Positions 1-9,636 are shown, numbered from the stretch's first letter. The stretch is 64,000 nucleotides of DNA from Bradyrhizobium diversitatis (GCF_016031635.1 NZ_JACEGD010000022.1:56280-120279); one strand, 5' to 3'. Program-made: numbers and translations. The notes: generated by a model from the letters alone, not told the origin.

Positions 1-2
1 CG

Positions 3-392
3 AAGGAAGACATCGATCGCGGAATTGCGGCCGATGAGATGGCGCTCAACGGCACGTCGACCAAAACGCCCTCTACGCCGTTCTTTCGCTTCCCGTATTT
101 CGACTCGACGCCTGCGACGCTCGACCTCCTGCAGTCACGTGGCATCCTCGTCATTGGCGCCGATCTCTGGGCGGCCGATTGGGAAAACATCACCCCGGAG
201 CAGGAATTGAAGAAGGTAACCGAGCAACTCGAGATCACCAAAAAGGGAATCATTCTGCTGCACGATCCGCAGGCGCGGACGGCAGCTATGATGCCCGCGT
301 TCCTGCGCTACCTGCACGACCAAAACTATCGGATCGTACACTTGGTACCGGCTGCGGCCCCGGTTCAGACGCACGCCGACGGAGCTCATTGA
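3..392 (+). CDS. Polysaccharide deacetylase (NodB-homology), 3' part only
   Basis: The reading frame is open from the first bases of the window, so the N-terminal part and start lie outside it. The visible 129 residues carry two late motifs of the NodB-homology (carbohydrate esterase 4) fold: RFPYFD, matching the RxPY-type motif that shapes the active-site groove, and IILLHD, matching the motif with the catalytic-site histidine. Family members remove N-acetyl groups from chitin-like or peptidoglycan sugars. The protein ends with a short polar tail after a typical terminal beta strand. The metal-binding HxxxH motif would lie upstream and cannot be checked. It need not be nodB itself; many rhizobial deacetylases share the fold. 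Confidence 0.8.
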   Translation, partial: KEDIDRGIAADEMALNGTSTKTPSTPFFRFPYFDSTPATLDLLQSRGILVIGADLWAADWENITPEQELKKVTEQLEITKKGIILLHDPQARTAAMMPAFLRYLHDQNYRIVHLVPAAAPVQTHADGAH

Positions 393-549
393 TGGTGCGC
401 GAGCGGCTCTGAGTTCCGCTCCGGACCCTCGGATTCATCAGAGTGGGGCTTGCGTCCCCATGCAAAACGATGATTTCTTCGCATCAGGCGCCATCGAGAT
501 CGCCATCGCCCCGCGATAATCGCCAGTCGCACAGGCCAGACGCCGTTCT

Positions 550-581
550 CAAATTGGGACACTCGCAATTCAAATTGGGAC
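550..581. repeat. Two short direct repeats, possible insertion-sequence end
   Basis: CAAATTGGGAC occurs at 550-560 and again at 571-581, separated by ten bases. Tandem short repeats of this kind are found at the ends of IS21-type elements, so this may be an IS remnant. No transposase is visible beside it. The rest of 393-936 holds no convincing gene; it also contains a perfect 11-bp inverted repeat (695-705 with 717-727) without a T-run. Confidence 0.35.
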
Positions 582-936
582 CGAGCCATCTGCCTAGCTG
601 AGTATCTTCCGACGCTCTGATGCAACGACCAGAAAGAGGGGGCCGAGCTTTCCTCCGGAGTGCTTCGGGCGGTTGAGCCCCGCAGGAAGCAACAACGCCG
701 CTCGCTTGAAATGAGTGCGAGCGGCGTCGCTCCAGCCCCGGGAGGATGATGCAAAATCCCGGTAGCCGCTAAACTAGCACAACTTGTGCCAAAATACATG
801 TTCCGAGGCGGAACACGCGCGGCGGCAGATGAGAATGCAATATGTCAAAATCCGCGACCATAGTCCGCGCTCTGCGCCGAGTTTTTCCTCGCGTGACAGG
901 GACGTTTGGAGCGGCATGGGTCCTGATGCGGAAAAG

Positions 937-2466
937 CTATCGTTCCCTCAGTGCACTGGCGAGGCGGGCAACACCGTGCCGGATCTCTCGTGCTTCGAGT
1001 GCAGCATAGCCGAAAACAAACCCAGCTCGCCGTTTCGCGCTTCCTCGCCCATTCTCGTATAGTCCGGAAACAGGATAAATTCCGACGCCGTTGTGCCGGG
1101 CGTTTTGTGCGATTGCGACTTCCTGCGCCGCATCGAGTTTCTTGAACCAGGCCACCACATGGAGCCCGGCCTCCGCGCCCTGCAGTTCGATAGCCTCACC
1201 AAAATGTTCAGCAAGTGCCTCGAGCAAGGCTGAGCGGCGCTGCGCGTTTTTTCGCCGCAGCTTTCTCACGTGCCGCTCGTAGGCGCCCGAGTGTAGGAAA
1301 TTGGCCAGCGCCGCTTGCTCTAGCGCCGGCGAGTGCCGATCGGTCAAGCGCTTGGCCGTGCGGAATGCGTGGATGAGCTCTGGCGGAACCACGACATACC
1401 CCAGACGAAGCAAGGGCGAGAGCGTCTTTGAGAGTGTTCCGAGATAGATGACGTGAGCCGCCTCATCGAAGACATGCAAGGGCTGAATCGGACCAATATC
1501 GTATCGGTACTCGCCGTCATAGTCGTCCTCGATGACATAGGCTCCCGCCTTGTCGGCCCACTGCAGCAGTTGAGCACGACGCGATGCTGAGAGAACGTGA
1601 CCTAACGGAAATTGATGTGAAGGCGTCACGTAGCAAAGCCGAGCCTTTTTGACATCCTTGAGGGCTTGTGTCTGCAAGCCGTCTTCATCGACCGGGACGA
1701 ACTGAGGCATGGCTCCGGAACTCTCAAAAACATGGCGGGCGGCCCAATAGCATGGCGTCTCGATCACGAAGCGATCGCCGGGATCGAGCAATATTCGCGA
1801 GCATAGATCCAGACCCTGCTGTGATCCGTTGACGATGATGATCTGCTCGACGCCGCAGCGCAGACTGCGCGCACGCCACAGATAAGCCTGCAGCGCCGTT
1901 CGCAGCTCCATTGATGCCTGCGGGTCCTGATAGCGCAGGCTGCGCGGACCAGACGCCGTCAAGACTTTCGTTAGAGCGCGCCGCCAAGTCAGGCTCGGGA
2001 AATCGGCAGCTGCAATATCGCCGTAGCGAAAGTCGACCTGCTGGGCCTCGGTCGCGATCGGCGGTCCGGACAAGTCGAGGAGCCGTCGCCCGAACGCCGA
2101 TAGACGCGCCGTTCTTGTCGCCTGGTTGCCGGCCGCCCGCGACAGGCGCCCCGATCGAAGCGCAGGCGCAACAAAGGCCCGACGTCCCTGCCGCGTCTCG
2201 ATGAAGCCTTCCGCCAGAAGCTGCTCGTAGGCTGCCGTAATCGTGGTTCGTGAGGCTCCAAACTCGGCTGCGAGGGCGCGGGTCGAAGGAAGCTGGTCGC
2301 GCGGTCTGTAGACGCCATCCTCGATCTGGGCCTTCAATGCTTCATAAATTTGCCGCGCCCCATTTGGCTTATGGCACCGCTTTCCTGTCTCTGACTGGCC
2401 CACCAATATCGCTCCAAACTGGTCCTTCAAAGTGGCCTGTGTGCGGCCTAGATGATCAAGCATCAA
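937..2466 (-). CDS. MocR-family (GntR-HTH plus aminotransferase-like) regulator
   Basis: A 509-residue protein with the two-part MocR/GabR/PdxR architecture. Residues about 35-105 form a GntR winged helix (PSTRALAAEFGASRTT, then a YEQLLAEGFIETRQG wing). The remainder is a class-I aminotransferase-like domain that binds pyridoxal phosphate, with the expected Schiff-base lysine in GTLSKTLSP at about residue 347. Such proteins regulate vitamin B6, GABA, taurine or amino-acid genes, often a divergent neighbour. Here the divergent neighbour is a PaiB-like flavoprotein starting about 40 bp away, followed by a LysE-type exporter relic, so it probably controls that unit. Two adjacent Met codons open the frame and either could be the start. 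Confidence 0.9.
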   Translation of the reverse strand: MMLDHLGRTQATLKDQFGAILVGQSETGKRCHKPNGARQIYEALKAQIEDGVYRPRDQLPSTRALAAEFGASRTTITAAYEQLLAEGFIETRQGRRAFVAPALRSGRLSRAAGNQATRTARLSAFGRRLLDLSGPPIATEAQQVDFRYGDIAAADFPSLTWRRALTKVLTASGPRSLRYQDPQASMELRTALQAYLWRARSLRCGVEQIIIVNGSQQGLDLCSRILLDPGDRFVIETPCYWAARHVFESSGAMPQFVPVDEDGLQTQALKDVKKARLCYVTPSHQFPLGHVLSASRRAQLLQWADKAGAYVIEDDYDGEYRYDIGPIQPLHVFDEAAHVIYLGTLSKTLSPLLRLGYVVVPPELIHAFRTAKRLTDRHSPALEQAALANFLHSGAYERHVRKLRRKNAQRRSALLEALAEHFGEAIELQGAEAGLHVVAWFKKLDAAQEVAIAQNARHNGVGIYPVSGLYENGRGSAKRRAGFVFGYAALEAREIRHGVARLASALRER

Positions 2467-2505
2467 GATCCGATCGAGGTGTTCGGATGCGGAGGAGTTC
2501 TAGTA

Positions 2506-3132
2506 ATGTATATGCCGCCAGCCTTTCGCGTCGAGGACGTCGCCGAGATTCACCGGACCATGCGTGAGGCCCGCTCGGCAACCCTTGTCACTGCAACCGA
2601 AGAGGGGCTGATCGGAACGCCGGTCCCGATGCTTCTCGACGAGACGGAGGGTGCGAATGGCACGCTTTACGCGCACGTGGCAAGGTCTAATCCTCAGTGG
2701 AAGCTGCAGCCTTCCTGTGAGGCGATGGCCATCTTTGCGGGGCCTGAAGCCTATGTCACTCCGTCCTGGTACGCGACGAAGCAGGAGACGCACAAGGTCG
2801 TGCCAACGTGGAACTACGTTGCGGTACATGCTTACGGCCCGGTCGAGTTTTTCGACGACGCGGACCGGTTACTCGACATAGTGAGGCGACTGACGGACCT
2901 GCACGAGCAGTCGCAAAAGGACCGCTGGGCAGTCGCGGACGCTCCGGCTGATTTCATCCAAGCGCAGCTCAAGGCGATCGTCGGCCTGCGCATGCCGATC
3001 ACAAGGTGCGACGCCAAACGGAAGGTGAGCCAGAACCGCAACGCAGCGGATCGCGCCGGCGTCATCGATGGATTGTCGAGGAGCGATCGCCCTGAAGACC
3101 ATATTGTGGCCGCTCTGATACCGAGAGGATGA
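2506..3132 (+). CDS. PaiB-like FMN-binding negative regulator family protein
   Basis: A 208-residue protein starting MYMPPAFR. The start is fixed by GGAGGA at 2491-2496, nine bases before the ATG; the frame is open further upstream but without a better site. The N-terminal MYxPxxF, the central HVARSNPQWK segment and the PSWYATK...VPTWNYVAVHAYG block are hallmarks of the PaiB / FMN-binding split-barrel family, known as negative regulators of sporulation and protease genes in Bacillus and often found near amino-acid exporters. The divergent MocR gene and the downstream LysE relic fit an amino-acid stress unit. The C-terminus is the usual arginine-rich tail. Confidence 0.85.
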   Translation: MYMPPAFRVEDVAEIHRTMREARSATLVTATEEGLIGTPVPMLLDETEGANGTLYAHVARSNPQWKLQPSCEAMAIFAGPEAYVTPSWYATKQETHKVVPTWNYVAVHAYGPVEFFDDADRLLDIVRRLTDLHEQSQKDRWAVADAPADFIQAQLKAIVGLRMPITRCDAKRKVSQNRNAADRAGVIDGLSRSDRPEDHIVAALIPRG

Positions 3133-3159
3133 CGCTGGAGGCTGCCGGGAGGGGGGTGA

Positions 3160-3780
3160 ATGATCGTCGAATTTCAGGCGTTCCTGCTGTTCTTGGGAGC
3201 TGCGCGCCTGGTGGCGATCACACCAGAACCCGGATGTTTTACGTTGCGGCACGAACGTTTACAGGTGGCCGTGCGCATGGTCTGGCATCGAGCTTTGGTA
3301 CCGGTGTTGGAGTCTGGTGCATGTCATTGCCGGGGCGGTCGGGATCTCTGCACTCGTTATGGCGAGTGCGGAAGCCTTCACTCTGCCCAAGCTCGCCGGA
3401 GCTGTCTGTCTGATCTGGCTTGGCTTCAAGACATGGAACGAAGCCGAGATCGTCGACCCGATCGGAGTGGAGATAGCCGGTGTCAGAGGGCATTTCGGCA
3501 AGACATTATTGTCGAAGCGCTGAATCCGAAGTCGGCTGCATTCTTTCTCGCCTTCACCCCGCAATTTATCGAACAACCGCCGATGTCGCCCGGCAGTTTG
3601 TCATCCTTGGGATCGTTTCAGTTGCGCTCAATACTGCTGCCGATGTGGTCGTGACCCATTAGGCGGCCAAAGCACGAGCGGGCCTGGCCAAGCGACCATC
3701 TGCCCTCGCCAAAATGCGACCGGTATCTGGTGCAGCTATGTGGACGCTGGGATCTTCACGTCGAGCTTCACTTCTTGTTG
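3160..3780 (+). pseudogene. Decayed LysE/RhtB-family amino-acid exporter
   Basis: LysE-family fragments lie in successive frames: an N-terminal MIVEFQAFLLFLGAARLVAI...TPEPG segment from 3160, then GAVGISALVMASAEAF...LAGAVCLIWLGFKTW around 3320-3450, then ALNPKSAAFFLAFTPQFI around 3520-3570, then VILGIVSVALNTAADVV about 3600-3650, and a terminal SGAAMWTLG about 3720. At least three frameshifts and an in-frame stop near 3659 separate them, so no full exporter can be made. It lies 27 bp after the PaiB-like gene and was probably its operon partner. The ancestral product would have been a membrane exporter of about 200 residues. Confidence 0.8.
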
Positions 3781-3930
3781 CGCGGCGGCTGGTTGATCAC
3801 CCTGGGGTCCATTCTGTCAGCTGCGGCCTGTCTTCCGACGTTGCAGCGCAATCTTTCGGCTGACCGCTTAGGAAAGACGACACCATCTATGAAGACCACG
3901 GCGTCCATACGTCGTTCGCCTCAGATCGCG

Positions 3931-4239
3931 CTAGTTTGACGAGAGTGGATGTGCAGCATGTGGGTGATCGGTTCGCTCCGTCGCCGTAAGGGCCGGTCGC
4001 CAACCTTCACATCCCGAACAGCTCGGACATGAGTCCTGAATCAGCCGAACCGCGAGCCGCGTTAGAGTTTTTGGATTTGTTTCGCCGCCCGCGGCGAGAT
4101 TTAAAATCTTCTCGGCAAGGCATGCTTTTAAGGAAGACGTCCGCGCAGGTTCCGGTGCCATTTGGACAGCATCGTCCAGGACGCGCCGCAACACGGCACG
4201 CAAGTGAGCGTCTGAACTCGCAGCTGTCATGGGGCTCAT
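3931..4239 (-). CDS. Small hypothetical protein
   Basis: A 102-residue frame with an alpha-helical, protein-like N-terminal two thirds: a HLRAVLRRVLDDAV helix, SLKACLAEKILNLAAGGETNP, then LTRLAVRLIQDSCPSCSGCEG. The residue pattern (regular hydrophobic heptads, a helix-turn-Asn-Pro break and a CxxCxxC-like end) is more ordered than the neighbouring random frames. I do not recognise the family by name. The ATG at 4239 is chosen; a second ATG is at 4230 and a TTG at 4251. No neighbour on the same strand gives a clue. It could be spurious. Confidence 0.4.
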   Translation of the reverse strand: MSPMTAASSDAHLRAVLRRVLDDAVQMAPEPARTSSLKACLAEKILNLAAGGETNPKTLTRLAVRLIQDSCPSCSGCEGWRPALTATERTDHPHAAHPLSSN

Positions 4240-4251
4240 CCAACGGATCAA

Positions 4252-5168
4252 ATCTGTGCGCGTTGGCTTCGGCTCTCAGCCAGTGTTCCTGAGAAGATCC
4301 GTCGAAGCCCACCGTTCGATAATACCGTGTCGTCTAGTGATTGGTGCAGTCGGCTTGGTTGCCGTCTCACCGACACATACAAGAAACATGTTTAGCGGAG
4401 GTGACACTGAAGCCTTGGAATGCGATTTCTTTGTTGGGTTCGCTTTGTCCAGAACGAAGGCGACAGGAGTTGTGTAACGACCGACCGAGTCTCGGTAGAT
4501 CGTGCGGCCTGCAGCTCCGTTCAAGAGCACGTGGTAGAGGTGATCAAGGAATCTCTCTGCGGCGACATTTTTCTGCGTAAACTATCCGAACCGGCGGAGT
4601 ATCGTCGCATGCAAGCAGCTCGTTTGGGTAGGAGCATCAGGCGGACGCTTAATTCGGCAGCAGGGTCGTTTTCCAAGAACTGCTCAGAACCCTGTCGCAC
4701 TTCAGCAGCAAAGGCCAGGGCGTACCTATCCCACGCGGCGCGATGCGGCGAGCCGGGCTGGCAGGCAGCGCGTTTGATCGACAAGGTCGTCTGAACCGAA
4801 GACACGAGCCTGTGAGGGTAAAGCTAGTGCCGGAGACGAGCTCTACCACAACACCAAGGCGTCTTTTACAAGAGCGACCGTAGTCAGCTGTTGATCGGTG
4901 CCCCGACTGACGCAGGAAGGCAGGACATGAACCAGAGAAGCCAAACCGAGCGCGCCGCGTCTGGCCGCGCCTTTCATGAAGGAGAATGTCAGGCCAGTCT
5001 AGACCGATCCAGGCTCACTAGCGATGTAAAGCCCTTAAAGCTCGACGTCGGCGGATGGTGCAGGAGCTTGGCATCATGTGACGGCGTGGTGTTTGGGCCG
5101 ATCAGCCGGATCAGGTTGGAGGTGAGCAATGTCAGCCCGTGCGCAAACAGCTCTGTCAGCCGAGCCGG
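4252..5168. other. Gene-poor stretch
   Basis: No coding region with a recognisable fold or convincing start is seen between the small minus-strand ORF and the end of nodQ. The stretch 4992-5078 resembles 26876-26962 at roughly four bases in five (both open with GCCAGTCT, then GACCGATCCA), which makes it a degenerate dispersed repeat. Confidence 0.4.
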
Positions 5169-7073
5169 CTAATTCTCCGTCCGGTTGGTCGGCACGATGA
5201 TCCCTCGTGCGGCCAGGCAGTTTAGCACCGTATCGGCCAACCGTTCCGGCTGCTGGTTCAGTGTTGTCAAATGGATCTCTGGCGCGCTCGGCGCCTCGTA
5301 CGGCGCATCGACGCCGGTGAAAGTCTTGACCATGCCTGATTTCGCCTTGGCGTAGCGCCCCTTCGGATCGCGCCGCACGCATTCGCCGATCGGCGTGTCC
5401 ACAAAGACCTCGATGAATTCGCCGTCGCTGACGAGATCGCGCACCATGTCTCGCTCAGCCTTGTAGGGCGAGATGAACGAGCAGATCACGAGCAAGCCGC
5501 TATCGACCATTAATTTGGCAACCTGGCCTGCACCGCGGATGTTTTCAGCCCGATCGGATTCGGTCAAGCCGAGATCCCGATTGAGACCGTGCCTGAGATT
5601 GTCGCCGTCCAAGAGCATGGTGTGATACGACATCGCAAATAGCTTCTGGTCGACGAGATTGGCGATGGTCGATTTGCCCGCGCCGGAAAGCCCGGTAAAC
5701 CAGATGATGCAGGCTCTTTGGTGCTTGAGAGCGGCGCGCTCCTTCTTGCCGAGTGAGAGCGGCCGCCAGGCCATGTTGACGGCACGCCGCAAGGGGAAGG
5801 CAATCATGCCTGCGCCGACGGTCCGGTTTGTCTCGCCGTCGATCACGATGAAGGAGCCGGTACGTCGGTTCGCTTCATAGGCATCGAAGGTTGCTGGCAA
5901 TAGGGTTGCAATCTTGCAGAAGCCGATTTCATTGAGGCGCAAAGTGCGGGCTGCCACGTGAGCGCCTGTGTTGACGTCGATCCTGTATTTCATCGCGGTG
6001 ATGCTGCCGGACGCGCTTGATTGCGTGCCGATCCGGAAGCCGTACGATCGGCCCGGGACCATGTCCTCCTGGTCCATCCAGATCACGTGGGCGGCAAACT
6101 GATCAGCGACCTCCGGTCGTTCCGTCGGCTTGGCGATGACATCGCCGCGGCCGATGCCGATCTCGTCAGCCAGTGTAATTGTCACCGCATCGCCGGCTTC
6201 GGCGCGCACAAGGTCGCCATCGTACGTCACGATCTGCTTGACGCGCGAATTGCGTCCCGACGCCGGAACGACGATTTCGTCGCCAACCGCAATGCTGCCG
6301 GAGACCACCGTTCCAGCGTAGCCGCGAAAATCCATATTCGGCCGGTTCACCCATTGGACCGGGAAACGGAACGGTAAGCCAGCCGTCTCGGACTGGATGT
6401 CGATGCTTTCGAGATAGTCCAACAGGCAAGGGCCGTGAAACCAGTCGGTATTGCGGGACCGGTTGATGATGTTGTCGCCGTGTCGTGCGGAGATCGGGAT
6501 AGCCGCGATCGACGTGAAGCCAAGATTCGAAGCGAACTTGACATAGTCGCCCACGATGCGATCAAACACTTCCTTGCGGTACTCGACCAGATCCATCTTG
6601 TTCAGGGCCACGACCACGTGCCGGATGCCCAAGAGAGAGCAAATGTAGGAATGGCGTTTGGTCTGCACCAGGACGCCTTTGCGCGCATCGATCAGGATGA
6701 CCGCGAGTTGGGCATTGGAAGCGCCGGTCGCCATGTTCCGCGTATATTGTTCGTGACCGGGCGTGTCGGCCGCCATGAACGATCGGCGCGGCGTGCTGAA
6801 GAAGCGATAGGCGACATCGATGGTGATGCCCTGGTCGCGTTCGGCCTCGAGTCCATCGACCAGCAGGGCAAAGTCGATAGCGTCTCCGGGTGTGCCGTGC
6901 TTGACGGTGTCGCGCGCAAGCGCCTGCAGCTGATCCTCATAGATTGCCTTGCTGTCGTGCAGAAACCGGCCGATTAGCGTCGACTTTCCATCGTCCATCG
7001 AGCCACAGGTGATGAAGCGCAGCTGATCCTTGCTGTCGGTGAAGGTGAGCTCTCGCAGCGCATCAGTATCCAT
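5169..7073 (-). CDS. nodQ: Bifunctional sulfate adenylyltransferase large subunit / APS kinase
   Basis: A 634-residue fusion. Residues about 15-230 are an EF-Tu-like GTPase (P-loop GSMDDGKST at 24-32, then DTPGHEQY and NKMDL), followed by two beta-barrel domains, as in CysN. The C-terminal 175 residues are an adenylylsulfate kinase with a second P-loop GLSGAGKST at about 460 and a DGDNLRHGLN motif. With NodP it makes APS by GTP-driven adenylation of sulfate, then PAPS, the sulfate donor for cysteine synthesis or, with NodH, for sulfated Nod factors. Its ATG directly abuts the nodP stop, so the two are co-translated. The name nodQ rather than cysNC rests on the symbiotic context; no nodH is visible here. 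Confidence 0.92.
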   Translation of the reverse strand: MDTDALRELTFTDSKDQLRFITCGSMDDGKSTLIGRFLHDSKAIYEDQLQALARDTVKHGTPGDAIDFALLVDGLEAERDQGITIDVAYRFFSTPRRSFMAADTPGHEQYTRNMATGASNAQLAVILIDARKGVLVQTKRHSYICSLLGIRHVVVALNKMDLVEYRKEVFDRIVGDYVKFASNLGFTSIAAIPISARHGDNIINRSRNTDWFHGPCLLDYLESIDIQSETAGLPFRFPVQWVNRPNMDFRGYAGTVVSGSIAVGDEIVVPASGRNSRVKQIVTYDGDLVRAEAGDAVTITLADEIGIGRGDVIAKPTERPEVADQFAAHVIWMDQEDMVPGRSYGFRIGTQSSASGSITAMKYRIDVNTGAHVAARTLRLNEIGFCKIATLLPATFDAYEANRRTGSFIVIDGETNRTVGAGMIAFPLRRAVNMAWRPLSLGKKERAALKHQRACIIWFTGLSGAGKSTIANLVDQKLFAMSYHTMLLDGDNLRHGLNRDLGLTESDRAENIRGAGQVAKLMVDSGLLVICSFISPYKAERDMVRDLVSDGEFIEVFVDTPIGECVRRDPKGRYAKAKSGMVKTFTGVDAPYEAPSAPEIHLTTLNQQPERLADTVLNCLAARGIIVPTNRTEN

Positions 7074-8075
7074 TCAGAAGTAGCCTTCCCGCTTCGTTTT
7101 CTCCATCGACGCCACTTCATCGCTATCGATCAGCCGTCCCTGACGCTCGGAGAGTGTCGCAACCTGCATTTCCGCGACGACGTCTTTGATAGTGGCGGCG
7201 TCGGACTCGATGGCGCCGCTCAGCGGATAGCAACCAAGCGTGCGGAAACGCACCATCTTAAGCTCGGGCGTCTCGTTCGAAACCAAGGGTAGGCGCTCGT
7301 CATCCACCATGATCAGCGCGCCATTGCGATGGACCACCCACCGCTTTTTCGCGAAATAAAGCGGAACGACCGGAATGTTTTCCAGCATGATGTATTCCCA
7401 GACATCGAGCTCCGTCCAATTCGAAATGGCAAACACGCGCATCGTCTCGCCTTTCCAGCTGCGGGTGTTGAAGAGATTCCACAGCTCCGGCCTCTGGTTG
7501 CGCGGGTCCCAGACATGTCCGTGCGAACGGAAGGAGAAGATGCGCTCCTTCGCCCGGCTTTTTTCCTCATCGCGCCGGGCGCCCCCGAACGCTGCGTCAA
7601 AGCCGTAGAGGTCGAGCGCCTGCTTGAGCGCGTCTGTCTTCATCACCTGGGTGTGCAGCGTCGATCCGGAATCGATCGGGTTGATGCCGCGCTCGATCCC
7701 GTCCCGGTTCACATGAACGATCAGGTTGATGCCAAGACGCTGGGCCGTCTCGTCGCGAAAGCTGATCATCTCGCGAAACTTCCAGGTTGTGTCGACATGC
7801 AACAGCGAAAACGGGACCTTCGCCGGATAGAAGGCCTTCTGCGCCAGGTGCAGCATGACGCTCGAATCCTTGCCGATCGAATAGAGCATTACGGGCTTTC
7901 GAAAGTCGGCAACCACTTCGCGCATGATCTCGATGGACTCGGCCTCCAGCCGCCGCAGGTGCCGCGGCAGCGTGCGAGACTGTGGTTTAGCGATATTTTG
8001 TGCGTGCATTGTGAACATCTGCGGTTCGCTGCGCGGCAGGTCGCCGTTTCGATGATCTAGCTTGCCGTAGCTCAT
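7074..8075 (-). CDS. nodP: Sulfate adenylyltransferase small subunit
   Basis: A 333-residue CysD/NodP protein of the PP-loop ATP pyrophosphatase fold; the nucleotide loop is the YSIGKDSSVML segment and the family block AAFGGARRDEEKSRAKER follows. It forms the heterodimer with NodQ that adenylates sulfate. The frame starts MSYGKLDH; this is about 30 residues longer than many CysD proteins, and an inner start MFTMHAQN (20 residues in) or MHAQN is possible. It is first in a two-gene operon with nodQ, with zero spacing. No nod box in its own orientation is seen; the nearest nod box, about 270 bp upstream, points the other way. Confidence 0.92.
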   Translation of the reverse strand: MSYGKLDHRNGDLPRSEPQMFTMHAQNIAKPQSRTLPRHLRRLEAESIEIMREVVADFRKPVMLYSIGKDSSVMLHLAQKAFYPAKVPFSLLHVDTTWKFREMISFRDETAQRLGINLIVHVNRDGIERGINPIDSGSTLHTQVMKTDALKQALDLYGFDAAFGGARRDEEKSRAKERIFSFRSHGHVWDPRNQRPELWNLFNTRSWKGETMRVFAISNWTELDVWEYIMLENIPVVPLYFAKKRWVVHRNGALIMVDDERLPLVSNETPELKMVRFRTLGCYPLSGAIESDAATIKDVVAEMQVATLSERQGRLIDSDEVASMEKTKREGYF

Positions 8076-8342
8076 GGGCCGCTCTCAAGGTTCGTCACGG
8101 TGAACAGCAATCACGCCGAATATCCGCGTGCGCTTCTCGAAACTCATCCAGATCAAGTGCCTTGCTTACGTGCAGCTTTCGTTTCCGTATCCCGCCGGCG
8201 CAAGGGTTGAGAACGGAGAAAGGTGCCAACAGATTGCATCTGCAATGACCACCTCACTCGCGTGCTCGAAGCCGTTTGTTATGAGATGAGGAGATCAAGA
8301 TCAACTCCATTTCAAGACCGAAACCCTGGAGCGATTCTCTCC

Positions 8343-8389
8343 ATTTATTGTCTGGATGTGCGCCATCGACAGAATCGATTTTACCGATC
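8343..8389 (+). promoter_or_regulatory. nod box 1 (NodD-binding site)
   Basis: The 3' half, ATCGACAGAATCGATTTTAC followed by CGATC, is a near-consensus nod box, and the 5' half has the GATG at the right spacing (8355-8358) with a degraded ATCC. It spans exactly 47 bp, the same as the two other nod boxes in this window. Orientation is rightward, towards the decayed ORF at 8588 and a terminator at 8813. Confidence 0.85.
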
Positions 8390-8587
8390 GTGCGGGATGG
8401 CGGATAAAAAAAGCTCAGCTGGAGAAATAGATCATCAGGCCGGTTTGCCTCGTTTCATGTAAGACCGTCTCAGATGCCGATTGTCGGTTCTTGAGGGGCG
8501 TGCCATCACGCATCTTTGCGGCGGGCGTCATCCGGCAATGGCCTTCATTTTGACGTGTTGAAGGCCTCATGAAGAAACACGACGTCG

Positions 8588-8785
8588 ATGGTCGACTTGT
8601 CGACGCGCGAGTGTGCGGAAGAATTGTTGACTCGCGCCATCAATAGAAAAATCGCAAGCGACAGCACTTTGTGTTCGTAATGGATATCGGCCTGCTCGTC
8701 GCCACGGTTAACGGCGAATGCCCTCGCCGTAAATGAACCGCCGGCAGCCCTCCATCTGCCGACGGAAGCTGGTGCGATGTCTTGA
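8588..8785 (+). pseudogene. Relic of a small nod-box-linked ORF
   Basis: From ATG 8588 a frame reads MVDLSTRECAEELLTRAINR onward for 30 residues, meets a TAA at 8678-8680, and continues in the same frame for 34 further residues (ending LHLPTEAGAMS) to TGA at 8783-8785. The composition on both sides of the TAA is protein-like, which suggests one gene of about 65 or more codons interrupted by a single nonsense mutation; the true start may lie further upstream. It sits between nod box 1 and a strong terminator, so it was probably the NodD-regulated gene of this unit. I do not recognise the family. Confidence 0.45.
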
Positions 8786-8812
8786 AGCATCGCTCCTCCC
8801 AGACTGAACTTC

Positions 8813-8843
8813 GCCCGGCCCCCAAAGGGTCGGGCTCTTTTTT
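8813..8843 (+). terminator. Rho-independent terminator
   Basis: A 9-bp G/C stem (GCCCGGCCC with GGGTCGGGC, one G-T pair) and a short loop are followed by CTCTTTTTT. It lies 27 bp after the end of the 8588-8785 relic and closes a unit that begins at nod box 1. Confidence 0.85.
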
Positions 8844-9423
8844 ATGCGGCCGGATCCATCCGCGTTTAGCGGGCCAGGGTTCGCAAGCGAGCTCAACGTC
8901 TTTCAGCGCACCCTTTGGGACGCGTCTGTCCATTCTGCCTGAGCCTGCCCGTTGACACGGATTGACTCCGACGGCCCAGGATGTTGTTGGGACTGCTCAA
9001 TCGATCCAGCAGATGATGTCTTGCAAAGCCAAAGCTGATCGTCCGGAGGGTCCACCAAATTAACTCGATCGAGCACGAGGTGTCCCGGCATGAGTGAGTT
9101 TCCAAGTCGTGTGCTGATGCGGAACGCGCAATCGGGCATAGGAGACCGCGGCCATGCCCGTGTTCGAAGCCGTCCGAGCCGGCTGTCGCGCGGCCGTGAT
9201 CGTCAGCGATAAGCATCATTGACAAAGACGGCCAGCCCGCTAGCCTACCTCAGCACTCGCGCTTTGATCAGGGTTCGTGGTCCGATGTGCCGCGCGGTGT
9301 AAGCCTCCTTGCGGAGGACCTCTCATAATCGGCGGGCGGGCGGGCGAGCAGTGGTGCGCCGCCAATCAAGAGAGTCAAGGCAACACCGTCTACGGTTTGA
9401 ATGGTACAACGGTCCGCCTTTGC
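8844..9423. other. Gene-poor stretch between two nod-box units
   Basis: Frames on both strands here are short, lack ribosome-binding sites and show no recognisable protein features. I see no gene. Confidence 0.4.
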
Positions 9424-9470
9424 ATCCATGCTGTGGATACATTCGATCAGAACAATCGATTTTACCGATC
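9424..9470 (+). promoter_or_regulatory. nod box 2 (NodD-binding site)
   Basis: The best nod box of the window. It opens ATCCATGCTGTGGATA (15 of 16 positions fit the ATCC-N8-GATG half) and ends AACAATCGATTTTACCGATC. It is 47 bp long, points rightward, and stands about 165 bp before the ATG of the 208-residue ORF. Confidence 0.92.
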
Positions 9471-9636
9471 GACCTGGACGCCTGATAGTCAAGCGCCGGC
9501 TGAGATGGAATTGAGGCACGGCAGGTCGTCAAGATCGATCGTCGATCGGTGAGGCAGCCGGGCAGCCCAACGCGATCTGCGAGCCGGCAGGTCTCAATCT
9601 TTGAATTCGCGTGCAAGAAGGGTGCATGAGGCAGTC

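Noticed and set aside
386..799. A 137-residue minus-strand frame after the deacetylase gene.
   Set aside because: It runs through the short IS-like direct repeats, has no start signal and no recognisable domain.
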